This document shows positions 42,172 to 54,800 of a stretch of 64,000 nt of DNA, piece by piece. The notes under the pieces were generated by a model. The model was not told the origin of the DNA and ran no database searches. It saw only the letters and a list, made by a program, of their open reading frames with translations. Source of the stretch: Mesostigma viride (Eukaryota; Streptophyta; Mesostigmatophyceae; Mesostigmatales; Mesostigmataceae); assembly GCA_009746045.1 (NCBI GenBank), contig RPFO01000365.1:17090-81089 (forward strand), written 5' to 3'. The translations under genes were made by a program, and so were the position numbers. Positions within the stretch are counted from its first letter, which is position 1, and each line of letters opens with the position of its first letter.

Positions 42172-43836
42172 ATGTACGTAGACTACGAATGCTTTTCTTT
42201 CAGCAGCTGGCTGCAGCTGACCACGGAAGAATGCGCCGAAATAGTCGCACAAGAACGCAAGCTCCGTGGTGGGCGCGTTGGGCCCATCCCCGCCGACGAC
42301 CTGGAGGCGTTCCTCGCCAAGCCAGGGCTCCACCACCGCCTCGCTATCCTGCAGGTGCAGCTAATTCTTCCAGCAAACTCTTATTATTATTATGGGCATC
42401 GTCGCTACGCTCCGCAACCTGCAGCCCGGCCTGCGCAGCCGGCAGCCACATCGGCTCCCTCCCTCTGCAAGGATGACAGCCGAGCAGTGCTGGAGGAGCA
42501 CGTGACCTGGCCGTTGGCCGAGAAGCTGACCTCGCTAAACACGACGCTCAACACGGTGGAGGCCCGGGTCTCTGGACAATGTGGAAACCAAGGTCGTCCG
42601 TCCACAAGCTCCAACCTCAGTTCACGGCGCTGCACACCGCGGCGCAGGCATCCGAGACGCACGCATGCAGCCTGCATACACTTGTCTCTCGCCTAAACCA
42701 GGTGGAGGGCAAGTGCGGTGTGCTCATGAAGAAGCTTGAAGCCATCACCGCTCACACCGAGGCCCTGGCCTCACAGGTCCCAAAGATAGCGGAGCAGCTA
42801 GACGGCCACCATCCCATCCCAGCCCCCCCGGCTGGATGCTGGTGACCTCCCGCCGCATAGGAGATTCACTATGCGGACCTGCTGCGGACAGCGACCGCCT
42901 CCACCACCGACGCCATCGCTACGAAACTCCAGGAGCTTGAAGACCTTCGCCAGGCACATGACAACGGGAGGCCACCGACCGCGCCCGCCGCGACTGCCGG
43001 GTGGTGCTGCGTCGATTCCCCCAGAAGCCAGGTGAGATGTCAACCTCCCTTGCCGACGAGCTTAAGGACCAGCTCCTTACCCTCAAGGGCCTGGTAGGTG
43101 AGGTAGAACTGCGTGGGTGCCACCGCCTTCCCCACTCACCGGGGACAAGGCGGCTCCCCCACCAGTCCTGCTCACCTTCCCCTCCGTGAGGACAAGCAGC
43201 GGTTCCTCTCTCGTCGCAAGCGGTTGCACGACCTCACCTGGACGCTGGACGACGACCTGACCCCCGCTCAGCAGCAGGCAGCGACGCGACCTGTGCATGG
43301 CCGGAATACCTCCGCCACAAGCAGGACCCCCAGAAGCCCAAGGTGTACTGGAGGGGCGGGGACCTGATGATCAACCATGCACAAGATGCATGGACGCCCC
43401 CAGCGGGCAACACTAGAATAGCTTGCATAATAGCCCTAGCTTGTATCCATTGGTAGTCACTGCCGCTATGGCAGCCATGCTTAGAATGTTTGCCTAGCTG
43501 TGCCAACATACCTAGTCACGTGCACCGCTAACGCACGGTACACAACCAGCCATAGCCTTAGCTTAGTCCTTGTACAGCCATGCTACGTCCTGGCTATGAT
43601 CAGATTACTTGCCCAAGCTCCTTGTTATGCCATGCTCACATGGGTCTTATTGCACCCACAGATTGCCGGATCGTTTACACACAGTTTAGCGTGTCCGAGT
43701 GCAGCTGTGGCATGCCTTTGGCATGAAGGAGAATGGGGGGCTCTGCCCTTTCTCCTGTTGTGCACACACAGGGATTTAAAGCACTTCGGTGCTCCGTGAC
43801 TCCCCAACGGGAGCACGTGTTTAATTAATTAATTAA
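42172..43836 (+). mobile_element. ORF1-only LINE-like element, copy 2
   Basis: Homologous to copy 1 from the N-terminal helix region (SSWLQLTTEECAEIVAQERK) through KDDSRAVLEEHVTWPLAEKL, LKKLEAITAHTEAL, the RRM-like part and YWRGGDLMINH to the 3' hairpin and (TTAA)n tail at 43820-43836. The frame is broken many times by short insertions, often CA, GCAT, TGCA or CATG, compared with copy 1. As in copy 1, no endonuclease/RT ORF follows. It lies between 38-bp inverted repeats (42129-42166, 43909-43946). Confidence 0.7.
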
Positions 43837-43844
43837 TGATTGTC

Positions 43845-43896
43845 GTATGTTTTGTGGATATTGCGATCGATGCATCGCAATATCCACAAACCATAC
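43845..43896. repeat. Near-perfect 23-bp-stem palindrome
   Basis: Left arm starts GTATGTTTTGTGGATATTGC; right arm ends GCAATATCCACAAACCATAC, with a 6-nt loop and a single mismatch. It lies directly after the LINE-like tail and before the right inverted-repeat arm. Confidence 0.9.
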
Positions 43897-43908
43897 TACA
43901 ACCAAATC

Positions 43909-43946
43909 AGCATAACGTACAACTGAGTTTTGCGGGCTTAATTCGC
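43909..43946 (-). repeat. 38-bp inverted repeat, right arm
   Basis: Reverse complement of 42129-42166 with one mismatch. Together the two arms enclose the second LINE-like copy and the palindrome. Confidence 0.85.
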
Positions 43947-44368
43947 ACATGTCACATGTTCGATCTACCCTAGCTACAGCAGCCGGAGCATGCAGGCGTC
44001 GCAACGGCCACGTACACAAAATGTACGAGCTAGTATACAGGAAGCATGCAATTGGAATCAATTTTCATATGTTATAGTTTAGAAATCCACAATTTAATGA
44101 AACGTTGTAGCAGTAACTTACAGCTGAGTTCCAGAAGCATTGACTGTGAACCTCTCAAGCAGAATATAACTGATCGAACACTGAATGCAATTATTATGCT
44201 AGCTAGCTGCAGCGTGCAGGAGCTGTTTTCAAACTCCACCTTCTTAAACGTGAACAATATGCTACAAAATGTTTCATGTGATTTTCAGAAATTGACGGCG
44301 CCTCACACTTGCACTTTCCACACCATGCAGGTCATTCAAGGCCAATTTGGTACCTGCAAGCACAAGAA
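43947..44368. other. 3' flank of the OPR-RAP gene
   Basis: No gene seen. On the minus strand a TGTAA motif occurs at 44117-44121, about 250 nt past the OPR-RAP stop; TGTAA is the usual green-algal polyadenylation signal, so this is a candidate site. Confidence 0.4.
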
Positions 44369-46192
44369 TCATTCCATTCCCAACAAACCCTGCAGGTAGC
44401 GCCACCTCTCCATCTCGCTCATCCCCCACTGCTGCCACTCCTTATACGGCACCCGCCGCACGCACCAGCCATCCTTCTCCAGCACACGCTGCTTCAGCCG
44501 CGTGGTCGGGTCCATCTTGCCATCTGGCAGGTAGTGGCTGGGGCCATCCACCTCCACGCACAGCTTGCCGGCCCATCTCTCCGCCAGACGCCCCCGCACC
44601 ACGATGTCCAGCACATACACCCCAAACAGTGCCGGCACCTCGTTGTCATGCTCCACACCCAGTTCTCGGAGCACCCTGGACACCTCCATGTGGAGCTTGG
44701 ATGACTGGGTGGTAGACTCTGCACGAGCGGGTCTTGGCAATGCCGCAGCTGCCACGTCATGCTCCGATCCGGCGGTAATGCCAGCGTCTGTGCCGAGTGG
44801 GTTGACCGATCCGGCCACGGTGTCCTCGCTGCTGGCAACCGCAGGAATACCCGCAACGTTTGTCAGCGCCAGCAGTGCCGCGAGAGCCCTTCCCTGCACA
44901 CCATCTGTCCAGCTGTCTCGTGGGTACACCGCACACACCGCCTGCAATGCCTGCGTGACCGGAGGGCCGACCATCTTGGCCGCAGTTGCCCGCTGCAGCG
45001 CAGACGTGTGCGAGGCCACCGCCGTGGCTGCCCTTCCACCAGCATAGCCAAGAGGACCGCTGCCACTTGGCACTTGCCAGCTGGAAGAGGCTGGCGCATC
45101 ATCCGATGCTGCAAACGAGCGAGAAGGCACAGCGGGCGCCCGGTCCGGCGGCGTTGGGGCGCCACCTGGCAGCTCCAGCTGCTCCGCAATCGCCTGCATG
45201 ACGCGGTCCGCAAACTCCCGGTTCGCCCGCTCCAGTATGCAGCAGCACCAGAGGAGCAGGACCAGGTCACCTGCGGGGGCAGACGCCAGCACGGCCCCCT
45301 CTCGCGCTTCCAACAGATACCCCTGCAGGGCGTCCAGAAAGCGCGAGGCATCATACCCCGCGTTGGCACACCCCCGCGCGACCATGCCCAGCTCCCACAG
45401 CGCGAACCCATCAAGCCCGCGCCGCAGGCACTCGTCCTCGATCAGGGGGAAAGGGGGTATGGCCGGTGTGGCCTGGAGTGACCCGAACGCGGACGCCAGC
45501 ATTCCCAGCGCGCGCTTGCTCACCTCCCTCATGATGCTCCCTCCATCCGCGGCCATGCGCCCCGCCAGCACGTCAAACAGTGACTCGGACAGATACCCCA
45601 GTTTTCCGTAGCTCCACGCCAGCATCGCCAGGTTGCCTGCTGACAAGCCCTCGCCGCGCCTCTCAACCACCTGCGTGGCCGCCGCTCGGAACAGCCTTAT
45701 CGCGGGGAAACCGAGGGATGCGTACGCCCAGGTGATCATCGTGACGTCTTGCACGCTGCATCCTGCAAACCACGGTGCATCGGCGAGCATAAACTTCTCG
45801 GCTGCTTGGAACAGCGTGCGCGCGGGCACGCCCGCTGACGCGCACGCCCAGAGCATCCTCGAGAGGGTCTGGGGCACAAACTCAAGCGTCTCAAGCCCCT
45901 TGCCCTCCACCAACTGCTTCTCAACCACCTCCACGAGCGCAGCCGCTGGGCGCTTGCAGATGGCCAGTGCCCACAGCACCATCATCATGTCCTGTGCCTT
46001 GAAACCGGCCACACCGCGGCGGATCACGATTTCCTGCGTCACCGCGTCCAGGAGCCGGTCAGCCCCCGGATGGCGCACCGTCGCGTATGCCCATGCAATC
46101 ATGGCCAGACCCTGGGGTGCCAGCAGGGACAGGCGCGAGGGCTGCGTGACCTCGGGCAGGAAGGCGTCGAAGAGGGCGGCCACCTGGCGGTG

Positions 46193-46223
<31 letters not shown>

Positions 46224-49200
46224 TCTTGCACGGCTTCGAGACGATGGCTCCCATACACCGCAGGGCCATGATCGACCGACATGCGACTATGGCTGTTCGC
46301 ATCACCATCTGTGCCGGTGATAGCATTGGCATCGGTGCTGGCATGAGCACTGAGGCCAGGGATGCCAGCACCCGCAGGAAGATCAGAAGTAATGCCGTTG
46401 CTACAATTAACAGCGGCATCTGAGCTGCCATTATCGCTTGCGATGCTGCCAGCATTAGCATTGCGTCCATCTGCGCCCAGCCTGTAGGGATCATTAATGC
46501 TGGTCTCGTCCCGGCACCCCACCACGGTCGCCGCCGCCCACAGGATCATCGCGCTGTCCTGCTCGCCAAATGCCGCTGCCCCCCGCTGGCACACGTCCTT
46601 GGCCGCCTCCTCAACCACGTGGCAGGCGCCGGCACACCGCGTGACTGCATACGACCACGTGACCATGGCCACCTCCTGGGGCAGGAACGAGGCGAAACCC
46701 TTGGGTGACCGCACAGAGAGCTCTCTGTCGACATCGGCAAACAACCGGCCGCACTCGGCGCCCAGGCCTGCGCTCGCAAACGCCCATACAAGCATCGCGA
46801 GCCCCTGCGCCTCCAACGCCGACATGCCCCGGAGGGCGATCTCAGCTTGGACCACGTGGAACAGCGCTGCTGCCGGGTACTTGGCGGTCGCAAACGACCA
46901 CACCAGCATTGCCAGGTGTTGCGGCTGCAGGAAGGAGAGTGACCCGGTAGCCCCCTGCCGCCGCTCCACCTCCCCAGCAACCGCCTCGAATAATTCTGGC
47001 GCGTCAGCACCCACGGTCGCAAACGCCCACGTGATGTTCGCCAGGTCCTGCCCGTTGAACTCGGCCAGACCGCGTGCCAGGGACTCAGCCTCCACCTGCC
47101 GCAAGGGCCCGGCCTCGGCGCCCCCCCCTACGAGGCGTGCGTAGCTCCATGCGAGCATGGCCATCTCCTGCGGCTGAAAGGCGGCCATGCCGGTGGCGCA
47201 CAGGTGCTGCGTGACGGAGGTCAGCAGGCAGGGCGCGGGCACGCGCGCCGACCCGTATGCCCACAGGGTCATGGCCATGCTCTGGGGACCCAGGCAGGGC
47301 GCGCCACGGCGGGTGACCTCGCGCTCTACTAGCGCAAACACCTGCGTGGGGGGGGCGGGGGGGAATCGTGGGGCAAGGGGAGGAGATATGTGAGGTCTTC
47401 GTGGGAGATACAGGGGTGGAGCACAAAGCGCAGGCACAAAACACAGGCCAAGGAAAGGAATGCAGCCAAAGGATCGCAAACGACATGCACCCTGCCGGCA
47501 GCGGAAGCCAAATGGGCCCCATATATAAACCCCCTGTTGGCATGTCCAAGCGTACAGGAAACGCCAACCCACCAAGGGTGTGGAGAATTTCCATCCGATG
47601 GCTGCGTGATGCAGCACTGGACTGTAGCTACCTATTTTCCAATATCGGCACGCTTTTGCACTCTGAACGTATTTGTTAACATATAGCTTGAATAGCACCC
47701 CTAAACTCCACAACAATCAGCCCGATAAATAAGGACTAGTTAATGGCAAAGCAAGACGTTGCACAGCACAGAGATCTCCACGTACAGCCTGGAAACCTGC
47801 TGTTCAGCCGGGCAAAACGTGGTGCTGCAAGCCAACTTGGCCCAGATTGTTTATGAACAATTCTTCATGATCAATCCAAGTGAACACACGCACTTGCACG
47901 TTCAGACACAAAACAAGTGCAAGTGCCTCATTTGACGTCCCGCCCCCGCGCTTATAGAACGTGATGTAATGCAAGGCCCTATCGATTATCACGGAAACAA
48001 GGGCCCTACCAAACATTAGGCACCAGGCGGCACTGCAAAACGTCATGCAAAGTGCATACCAACCACCAGGGAAGACAAGGCCCTGCCCAACATCATGCAA
48101 ATCAAGGGCCAATTGCAGCAACCCACCTCAGGCGCCGTTATTCCCAGTGTTGCAAACCCCCAAACCAGCATCGACAGCCCTTGCCCCGTGTACTCATCCA
48201 TGATGCCAGCCCTCGCCAGTACCGTTGCCTCCGCCACCTCATACAGCCGCTGCAGCGCTGGCGGCAGCGCCTCCCCCCTGCCTCGCTCCTCCTTGCTGCC
48301 ACCACCCTCCTCCGTGGGCATATCCCCCCGACCCCCGTCACCGCCCCCCCTGGAGGTCATGACTTTGGCGGGCGAGTAGATGAGGTTGGCAAGCTCCCGC
48401 GCGTGGAACGAGTCGGGTGTCTCCGCCAGGTGGCGCGACACCAGGTCCACCAGGGCCAGGAACCGAGGGTCCCTGCGCACGCTCCCATTGACAGCCGACG
48501 CGTCTGCTGCAGCTGCAGCCCCTGACGGTGTCGCCCCTGACAAATGCCATGATGGTGTATCCACCCTGCCCCCCCCACTCCTATCAGCACTGACTCCACC
48601 GCACTTGATCATTTCCTTCCCCAATCCGCTGCCCTTTCCCGTGCCGCTGTCCCTTCCCATTCCCGGGCCACCTGCTCCCACCCCACTTGCAAATCTAGCC
48701 AGGCAATTGAACGCGGTGGTCATGTTGACGGCATTGAGGCGCGGGTGGCCGTCTTCCAGCGCCCGTTGGACCATCGCCAGCAACTGTTCCCCGTCACGGC
48801 ACCGCAGCAACTTCTTGTTGAACTCCACATGCTCATGCGTGCGACGCAGGCGGGGAAGCGACGAGGGAGGCTCCGTCTCTGGCGTGCCCTGCCCAATAGC
48901 TTGCCCCGATGCTTGCAGCCGCCCCTTCTGGCCCTCCACCTTGACAGATTTCCACCTGCCTTCCGTCCCAAATGCACCCTGCCCTCGATCCACCTGGCTA
49001 AGAATGCCGACTTTCCCTTCACGCATGTTCACCCTGCGTGTCTCGGCACGGTGGTGCCTCATAGAGAATGACACCCGTGGGGGGGCATTATTTCGAGGGA
49101 CATTACCCCCCCGCGGTGATGGCTCCAGCGCCTCCCCCGGCTCCAGGTCAAGCTCTGCGGGTGCCAGCATGTCCGCATCACCCTGACCAGGTTGCCCAAG

Positions 49201-52200
49201 CACATCAAGGGTTGACGACCCCCCTGGCAGGCCCCCTGGCGCCGGTGCCGGCTTCGCAGCATGTGTCGCGTCACCCCTCGCCACAAGTGGTGCCCCTCCT
49301 TCTGCTGGCGCCTCACATACCGTTGTCCTGTCCAGGCCTACCATCGTGGTGGGAGGCATACCAAGTCTACTTGTCTCAACCTCACCTAATCTCCCCAACT
49401 CCACCGATGGGTGCTGCTGGCTGCCTGCAGGTGCTTTCGCACGGCTGCCCTCGTAAATCATCGCAGGTGGGCTCCCCCTCCACACAATGGTGGGTGCGGC
49501 GGGCAGCACTGACACAGACCGTGCCATGCCGGCCCCATCATGGCCCACGACCCCGCCCTGTCCTTGCAAGGCGGCCACTGATGCCACCGTCGCCGGTGCC
49601 GCGTCCGCGGCTGCTTCTTTCACTATAATCCCGGGTTCTTCATCCCCTTGCCATGGATAAGGAACCGAGTGTGAGTCCCCCAGGTCTGCACTATTTGGTA
49701 CCTGTATCGCATTGCTTGCTCTATCCCTAGTCAGATCGTCTGCCCCCTCAACGCCAGGTGGCAGCGGCTCACCATCCGCGGTCACCCCGTCCAACCACGG
49801 CCCCCACGCAGAGGGTTCTCCCACACTTGCCACCCCGGCGATAAGCGCCTGTGCTGATGCTGCTTTGCTTTTGACCTGAGGCAGCACTGCCGACATACCC
49901 GATAAGACACCCACGCCAGGTGGCGCTTCTTCATCCTCCTCACCATCAGTGGCATTGCCCATGTCATCAAGTCCAGCACCTGTGCCACCTTCCCCCGGGC
50001 CACGCCCCGTTGCCCCTGCCCCACCGGGAGCCTGTGACTCCAGACCGGGTGGCAACGGCTCGTCAATGCCATCTTCATCACCTGTCAGGGAGGCGGGCGC
50101 CGCCTCCACCCCAGGGGGGCCCTCGTCGTCACGGGTGGCCAGCAAGTCTAGATCCGTAGGTGCAGAGCTGGGGAAGGGCAGCACCCCGGTGGGAGGAAAG
50201 CCTGCCGCCGAGGGACCCAGCAGGGGTGCAGGCCCTGCCTGCACGTAAGGGATGGGATAGGCACCCGCTGACCACGTGAAGTGCGATGGGAACTCGCCAG
50301 CTGGCAGCGCGGCGGCTGCATGCCAAGTGTCCCCTGATGTCCCGTAAGCGCCTGCCTGGGCATAGACCAAGCTACCTGGCCACCCCGCCCTCGACTGATG
50401 CGGTTGAAAACCACCCACACCAGCTGCAGCATGAAGCGGCGGACGGCTTCCCTCACCACCAAGCACTGCATGGATCGGGTGTGACGTAGCGGTGCTACCT
50501 ACTCCAGCCGTTGCCGCCATCCCTGCTTCCGTCATTGCCACCGTAAGGGCGCTCGTGCCAGAACCCGCCGCCGCCATGCTAACATCCGCCACGACCCCAC
50601 CTTCCTCCAGGGGCCCCTGGCCCCCCTGGGCCTGCAATCGCTGCGCCTGCCATCCCTTGCCCTGTCTCTTCTTCTTCTTGGAAGCATTTGCTGGCTTGCC
50701 GGCCACTGGTATGTCCTTGCTGCCACCAGGTAGCTCACCGCGTGCCGGGCCTGCCTCAGAGGCACCTCTTCCGGCCCCTGCCACCGCTGCTGTTCCCCCC
50801 GCTGCTGCCGGCTGTCCCTTGCGCGGTGGCCTCTGCGGCTTGTGCTCCGGAATGATGACCCTCACGACAGGAGGCGTGCGCTCACGTGCACGGTTGACAT
50901 CATGACCGGCCTTACGTATGCCCTTCTCATGATCCCCTCCCCCCCTGCCCCCCCTGGCATCCACACCCGCCTCTCCACCCCGCCTCTCCCCCACCATCCT
51001 GCGGGAAGCCACTGTTGCCTCGCGGGGTCCTGATGCTCTGTGAAAGGGGGAAGAAGGTTCAGGCGTTAGGCGGCGCCTTGGGGACCTACCCGGGCTCATC
51101 GAGGGGGAACGGCGCCGCTGGGGGGATCGGGAGCGGCCCCTGGAGCGGGCCCTGGGAGGGCCGTGGGCGAGCCGGTGTGGCCGGTAGGCGACAGGAGAGG
51201 GCGTGCGGATGATGGGGCCTGACGCCGACAGTGGGACCCGAACCCGCTCCTCACCGGGGGGGGTTCGGCGGCCCGAATAAGGACAGAGATCCTCTCGCTT
51301 GCGGCTACTGTGCTTCAACCGATCGAGTTCAGTGTCATCAGCATAAGCGCGGCCACGTGGCAGCCTCCATCCGCCTTCCTCAGACGAGAGCGAGGGCGAC
51401 CGCGTACGGCGGCGGCCCGGTGTGTCCTGTTCGCGTGCAGAAACAGCGCCCCAGTCCCATGACCCTTCCCGTTGACTGCTCCAGCCACGCGGCGGGTGGC
51501 TCCTTGCCCGCTCGCGCTTGCCACTGTCCCCCCCCTCCACAGGGGCCTTGCAATGGGGATACTCCTCACGTCTTCTCTCCCAGCCAGGGCTGTCACCCCT
51601 TGGAGCACGGGGTTCCTTCACCCTGCCCCTCGACTCACGCGGGTCCCTGGCCGGCACATGGCCGCTGCGCCCTGCAGGGCCCCTCTCTGCTGGTCTGAAC
51701 ACCCGCACCCCCCGCTCACAAGGAGGGCTTTTGCGGAAGTGTAATGTAACATCCCTGGTTTCCTGCGAATAAGAGTCCCCCTTCCCATCTCGGCCATTCC
51801 ATCCCTCCTGTGCTAATGACCCGACATGCTCCCTGTCAGACTGTGCCTCCCGTGCATGACCCAGAAGCTGTCCCTCCCGCTTGTCCACATCCCTTTCCTC
51901 TGGGAAGCTTTGTTCCCTAGATCTATCCGGGCCCAACCAGTTCTGCTTCAAGGGGCTGTTCGGGGATTTACGCCATGAGCCGCGTCGTGATGCGTGGGGA
52001 TTCCGTTCATCCTCGTACAGATTAGGGGAAGCCTCCCGCCGCCGCTGGTTACTAAAAGATTCATCCCACGCTGGCCCATAACCGTGACCTCCGCGGCCGC
52101 CATCCAGGGGTCCTGCGCGCTCACCGGCCCAGTCGAACGTCCTTACTACATCGCAATCCCGGGGAAGCGGATCATGAGAACTCAACGGCCGCCCATCGCG

Positions 52201-52500
52201 CGTGTACAGCAAAGGTTGTATCAACCCCGTCGCGCTAGCAGTATAGACAGGAGCTGAAGGCAGCACAAGAAGTCCTTCTTCATCGTCATCCTCTCCCTCT
52301 GCCCATCTGACATCCATCCTGGGTTCAAAATCATCAGCGCGCCTCTGCCGCTTGCGTGCCCCGGACTCGTCTGGAAAGCTTTCGGCATCGCGAGCATGCG
52401 GCAGAACCGCAGCAGCAAAAGGTGGCTTGCCAGCAACAGGCTTTTGCACAAGCGACTGACCACCGAGCCTGCACGCATAAAGGCTGCCTGAGCCAGACAT
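44369..52500 (-). CDS. OPR-repeat protein with C-terminal RAP domain (two exons, about 2,448 aa)
   Basis: Exon 1 is 52500-48127, exon 2 is 47341-44369. The donor GTGGGT at 48126 and acceptor ACGCAG at 47342 join phase 0 to read GFATLGITAPEVFALVEREV, completing a repeat. The first 1,250 residues are low-complexity: Arg/Ser- and Pro/Gly-rich with SRGRSRSPQRRRSPSMSPGR. Helical OPR-type repeats of about 38-40 residues follow (PQEMAMLAWSYARL, PQHLAMLVWSFATAKYPAAA, AQGLAMLVWAFASAG). The last 110 residues form a RAP domain (KLCVEVDGPSHYL, LKQRVLEKDGWCVRRVPYKEW). Such proteins bind organelle transcripts and control their maturation, splicing or translation; target organelle and RNA are unknown. The N-terminal extension is unusually long and the start shows no obvious transit peptide. 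Confidence 0.9.
46196..46225. repeat. CTG/CAG microsatellite coding poly-Ser in the OPR-RAP gene
   Basis: Nine or so CTG repeats on the plus strand. In the coding minus strand they give a Ser run in the linker between OPR repeats. Confidence 0.8.
47342..48126 (-). other. Single intron of the OPR-RAP gene (785 nt)
   Basis: GTGGGT donor and a C-rich tract before ACGCAG. No separate gene was detected in it. Open frames reading into it from both exons have no family features. Confidence 0.8.
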
Positions 52501-52767
52501 TTGTGCTGTGAATTACTTCGATAACTGCTGAAAGCGCCTCAATTGTACAAGGTAACGCAAGCGAGTCCGGCAAAGCAATATGACCGGGGAACTTGAAACA
52601 AAAACGAACGTACTATCTACAGGTACAACAAAGTTTGCCACATAGAGCGTGCAAGGTGCCCATAGTGGAAAAGGCGGTCATGGCTGTTGCTACAACACAC
52701 ACACACGCAAAAAACAAGGGTGACAAAAGCTGTGACAAACAAGAAATGCCTGTGGCGACAGGAAGCG
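52501..52767 (-). promoter_or_regulatory. Remaining 5' flank / promoter region of the OPR-RAP gene
   Basis: Only 267 bp separate the start codon from the left end of the MULE at 52768, so the upstream control region of this gene was split by that insertion. No core promoter motif is clear. A short CA repeat occurs near 52697. Confidence 0.5.
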
Positions 52768-52970
52768 CATAATTTGGCTCTGATGACACAAACTCTAGTG
52801 CGGGGGTGAGTGCGGGGTTCCGGGACACCACCGCACTAAGTCCGACGCGCCTGCCCAGGCCACGCCGCGCCGGACCGGCACACGAGTTACGCGGGAAAAA
52901 AGGGCCTGCCGCGCCAATTACTGTAGGACTTGGCTAATTTCTTTGTTGACTACAAGCGCAGTCAAGGATG
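52768..52970 (+). repeat. MULE left terminal inverted repeat (203 bp)
   Basis: Runs from CATAATTTGGCTCTGATGAC to GCGCAGTCAAGGATG; GC-rich centre. Matches 63075-63277 inverted. Confidence 0.92.
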
Positions 52971-54635
52971 ATAAAACGTAGCAATGGCGGACATGTTAGG
53001 GTGATGCTCGGCTTAGGGACAGTGGACATGTTTGAGTGATTGCTCGCCAGACTCGAGCTCGCTGGCATACACGTCCGTGGCACCCTCGGCATTTAGCTGG
53101 GTTGACGCAAATCCTTGTACTGTTTACTGGTGTGTGCGATAATAAAGGAATGGTTATGCACGACATCTAAATGCGAATATCACACAAAAACTGGTTCCTG
53201 GAATTCTCGCGAGCTGCGCGGCGTATGACTGGCGCTTTCCGTTTTTAATTTGCTTCTCGCCTTTTGTGCTCCAAACAGGGGGGTCGTTTACATCCACTGC
53301 AACAAAGTGCTCGTGACCTCCAGCTTTCATGGCCCGGCCCTGCCTTTGCTGCTTGACCAGCACCAGACAGGGTGTGCCGGTGGCCATCCTCGCAATTTTT
53401 CTAGCGGTCAGCGGCATCGTGTGGGTCTGTGCCTTAGGTAAGGCGTTAAGCCCTTATTCCAGTTTCTGTCCAAATGGCACATCATATTAACTGTACTTGC
53501 TTCGTCTTGCGCATGCGGACCCCCCCTTGTTAATGATGCGTTGTCCTGACATTAGCTTCGCATGTGCATTAATGGGACGTGTTCCCGATGTGCATATTTC
53601 GGCCCATTATTACTTCAACATACAATTTCATGGCGATATTAACTATATGAATTAAATGCATTTCCTCTTTCCTTAATCCTTCTAGTTATACCCTTTTTTC
53701 ATGTTTGGTTGGTGGTTATCCATGTAGGGCATGTGGCGGTGCAAGAGCGCGCGCGGGTGCCTGCGAAGTTTTCAGTTGTCGCGCCTATCAACCCAGGTAA
53801 GCAAGGAGTAGAGGGAAAGACTAAGAATATATTTTCTGAATTTCTAGGTCATAGTTGTCCTTTTGCACGAGATGGAAGCGTTATGCCATGGGGCTTTATG
53901 GTTGGGTAATAGCCCTCCTGAGAACGGCTTGCTCTGCAACTTTGTTGGTATGTTCATACCTTGTCACGCGGCAATGTGGTGCAGATCTTCATGCATCCAC
54001 ATGGTGGATCACCTTGGCGTTATTGGCACTACATGTTGGTCTGAGGTAAGGAATCCATGCTACCCTAAAACGACTAATGCACTGAATGCTCCTCTTTCAG
54101 TTTCCAGCGGAATACACAATGATGAGTTGTTTCAGATACTTCTTGGCGCCACGTGCGGCACGCGGTGGGCCTAGCCTATTGGGATCTAGCGGAAGCTATT
54201 CTTAAGTTAGGGTTTATTTTTGGAGTTATGTTGGCAGCCCCATGCAGCTATGCCTAGACTTGCTTGGCCATTTTGAGGTGCGATCGAGGTAGTTCATAAC
54301 TTCTTTCTTCGCTGCCCTTTTTCCTTTTGCGCGTTGCTGAGCAGGGATATGCCGAGGTGCTCTCCTTATGTCCATGTCTGCATTTGGCACAAGGCACAAT
54401 GCATCGCTCCAAAACGGCAGTCAGTTCGGCGACCCAGGCATCGCGGTATTGTTCGCCGCCTTCTCGCTCGGCGTAAAGCGGTGCGGCAACGCAAGCATCC
54501 TTCCTCACAGCGCGGGGAAAGCATCCCTCCCCCTCCCCCGCCACCTTCCCCGCAAAGGGAAATAGTGTGGCATATGATACGTTTCGTACGCAGACTATAC
54601 ATCATACGCAGCTTTGCCGTACGGATGTTAAACGT
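52971..54635 (+). other. MULE left subterminal region with possible small spliced gene
   Basis: No recognised protein. Several stretches are bounded by AG and GT splice-like sites: 53729-53795 (donor GTAAGC), about 53848-53949 (GTATGT), about 53981-54046 (GTAAGG), and a last piece to TAG 54173. Reading from ATG 53732 they can be joined into one frame of about 100 residues with no family match. The opposite strand also has an 87-aa frame at 53154-53417. Either could be an accessory MULE gene or a captured host fragment; neither is established. Confidence 0.25.
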
Positions 54636-54701
54636 ATGCCTACGGATACGCGTACTCTTGCGTATTACGTACTCTCACGTATTATCTTTCTCTGCTTCCC
54701 C

Positions 54702-54800
54702 GCCACCCCACCGCCACCGCCACCGCCACCGCCACCGCCACCGCCACCGCCACCGCCACCGCCACCTTCTCCGCCACCTTCTCCGCCACTTTCTCCGCCA
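54702..54800 (+). repeat. CACCGC hexanucleotide repeat coding poly-Pro
   Basis: (CACCGC)n with CACCTTCTC variants at the end. In the proposed transposase exon 1 it codes poly-Pro; other frames give His-Arg repeats. Confidence 0.9.
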
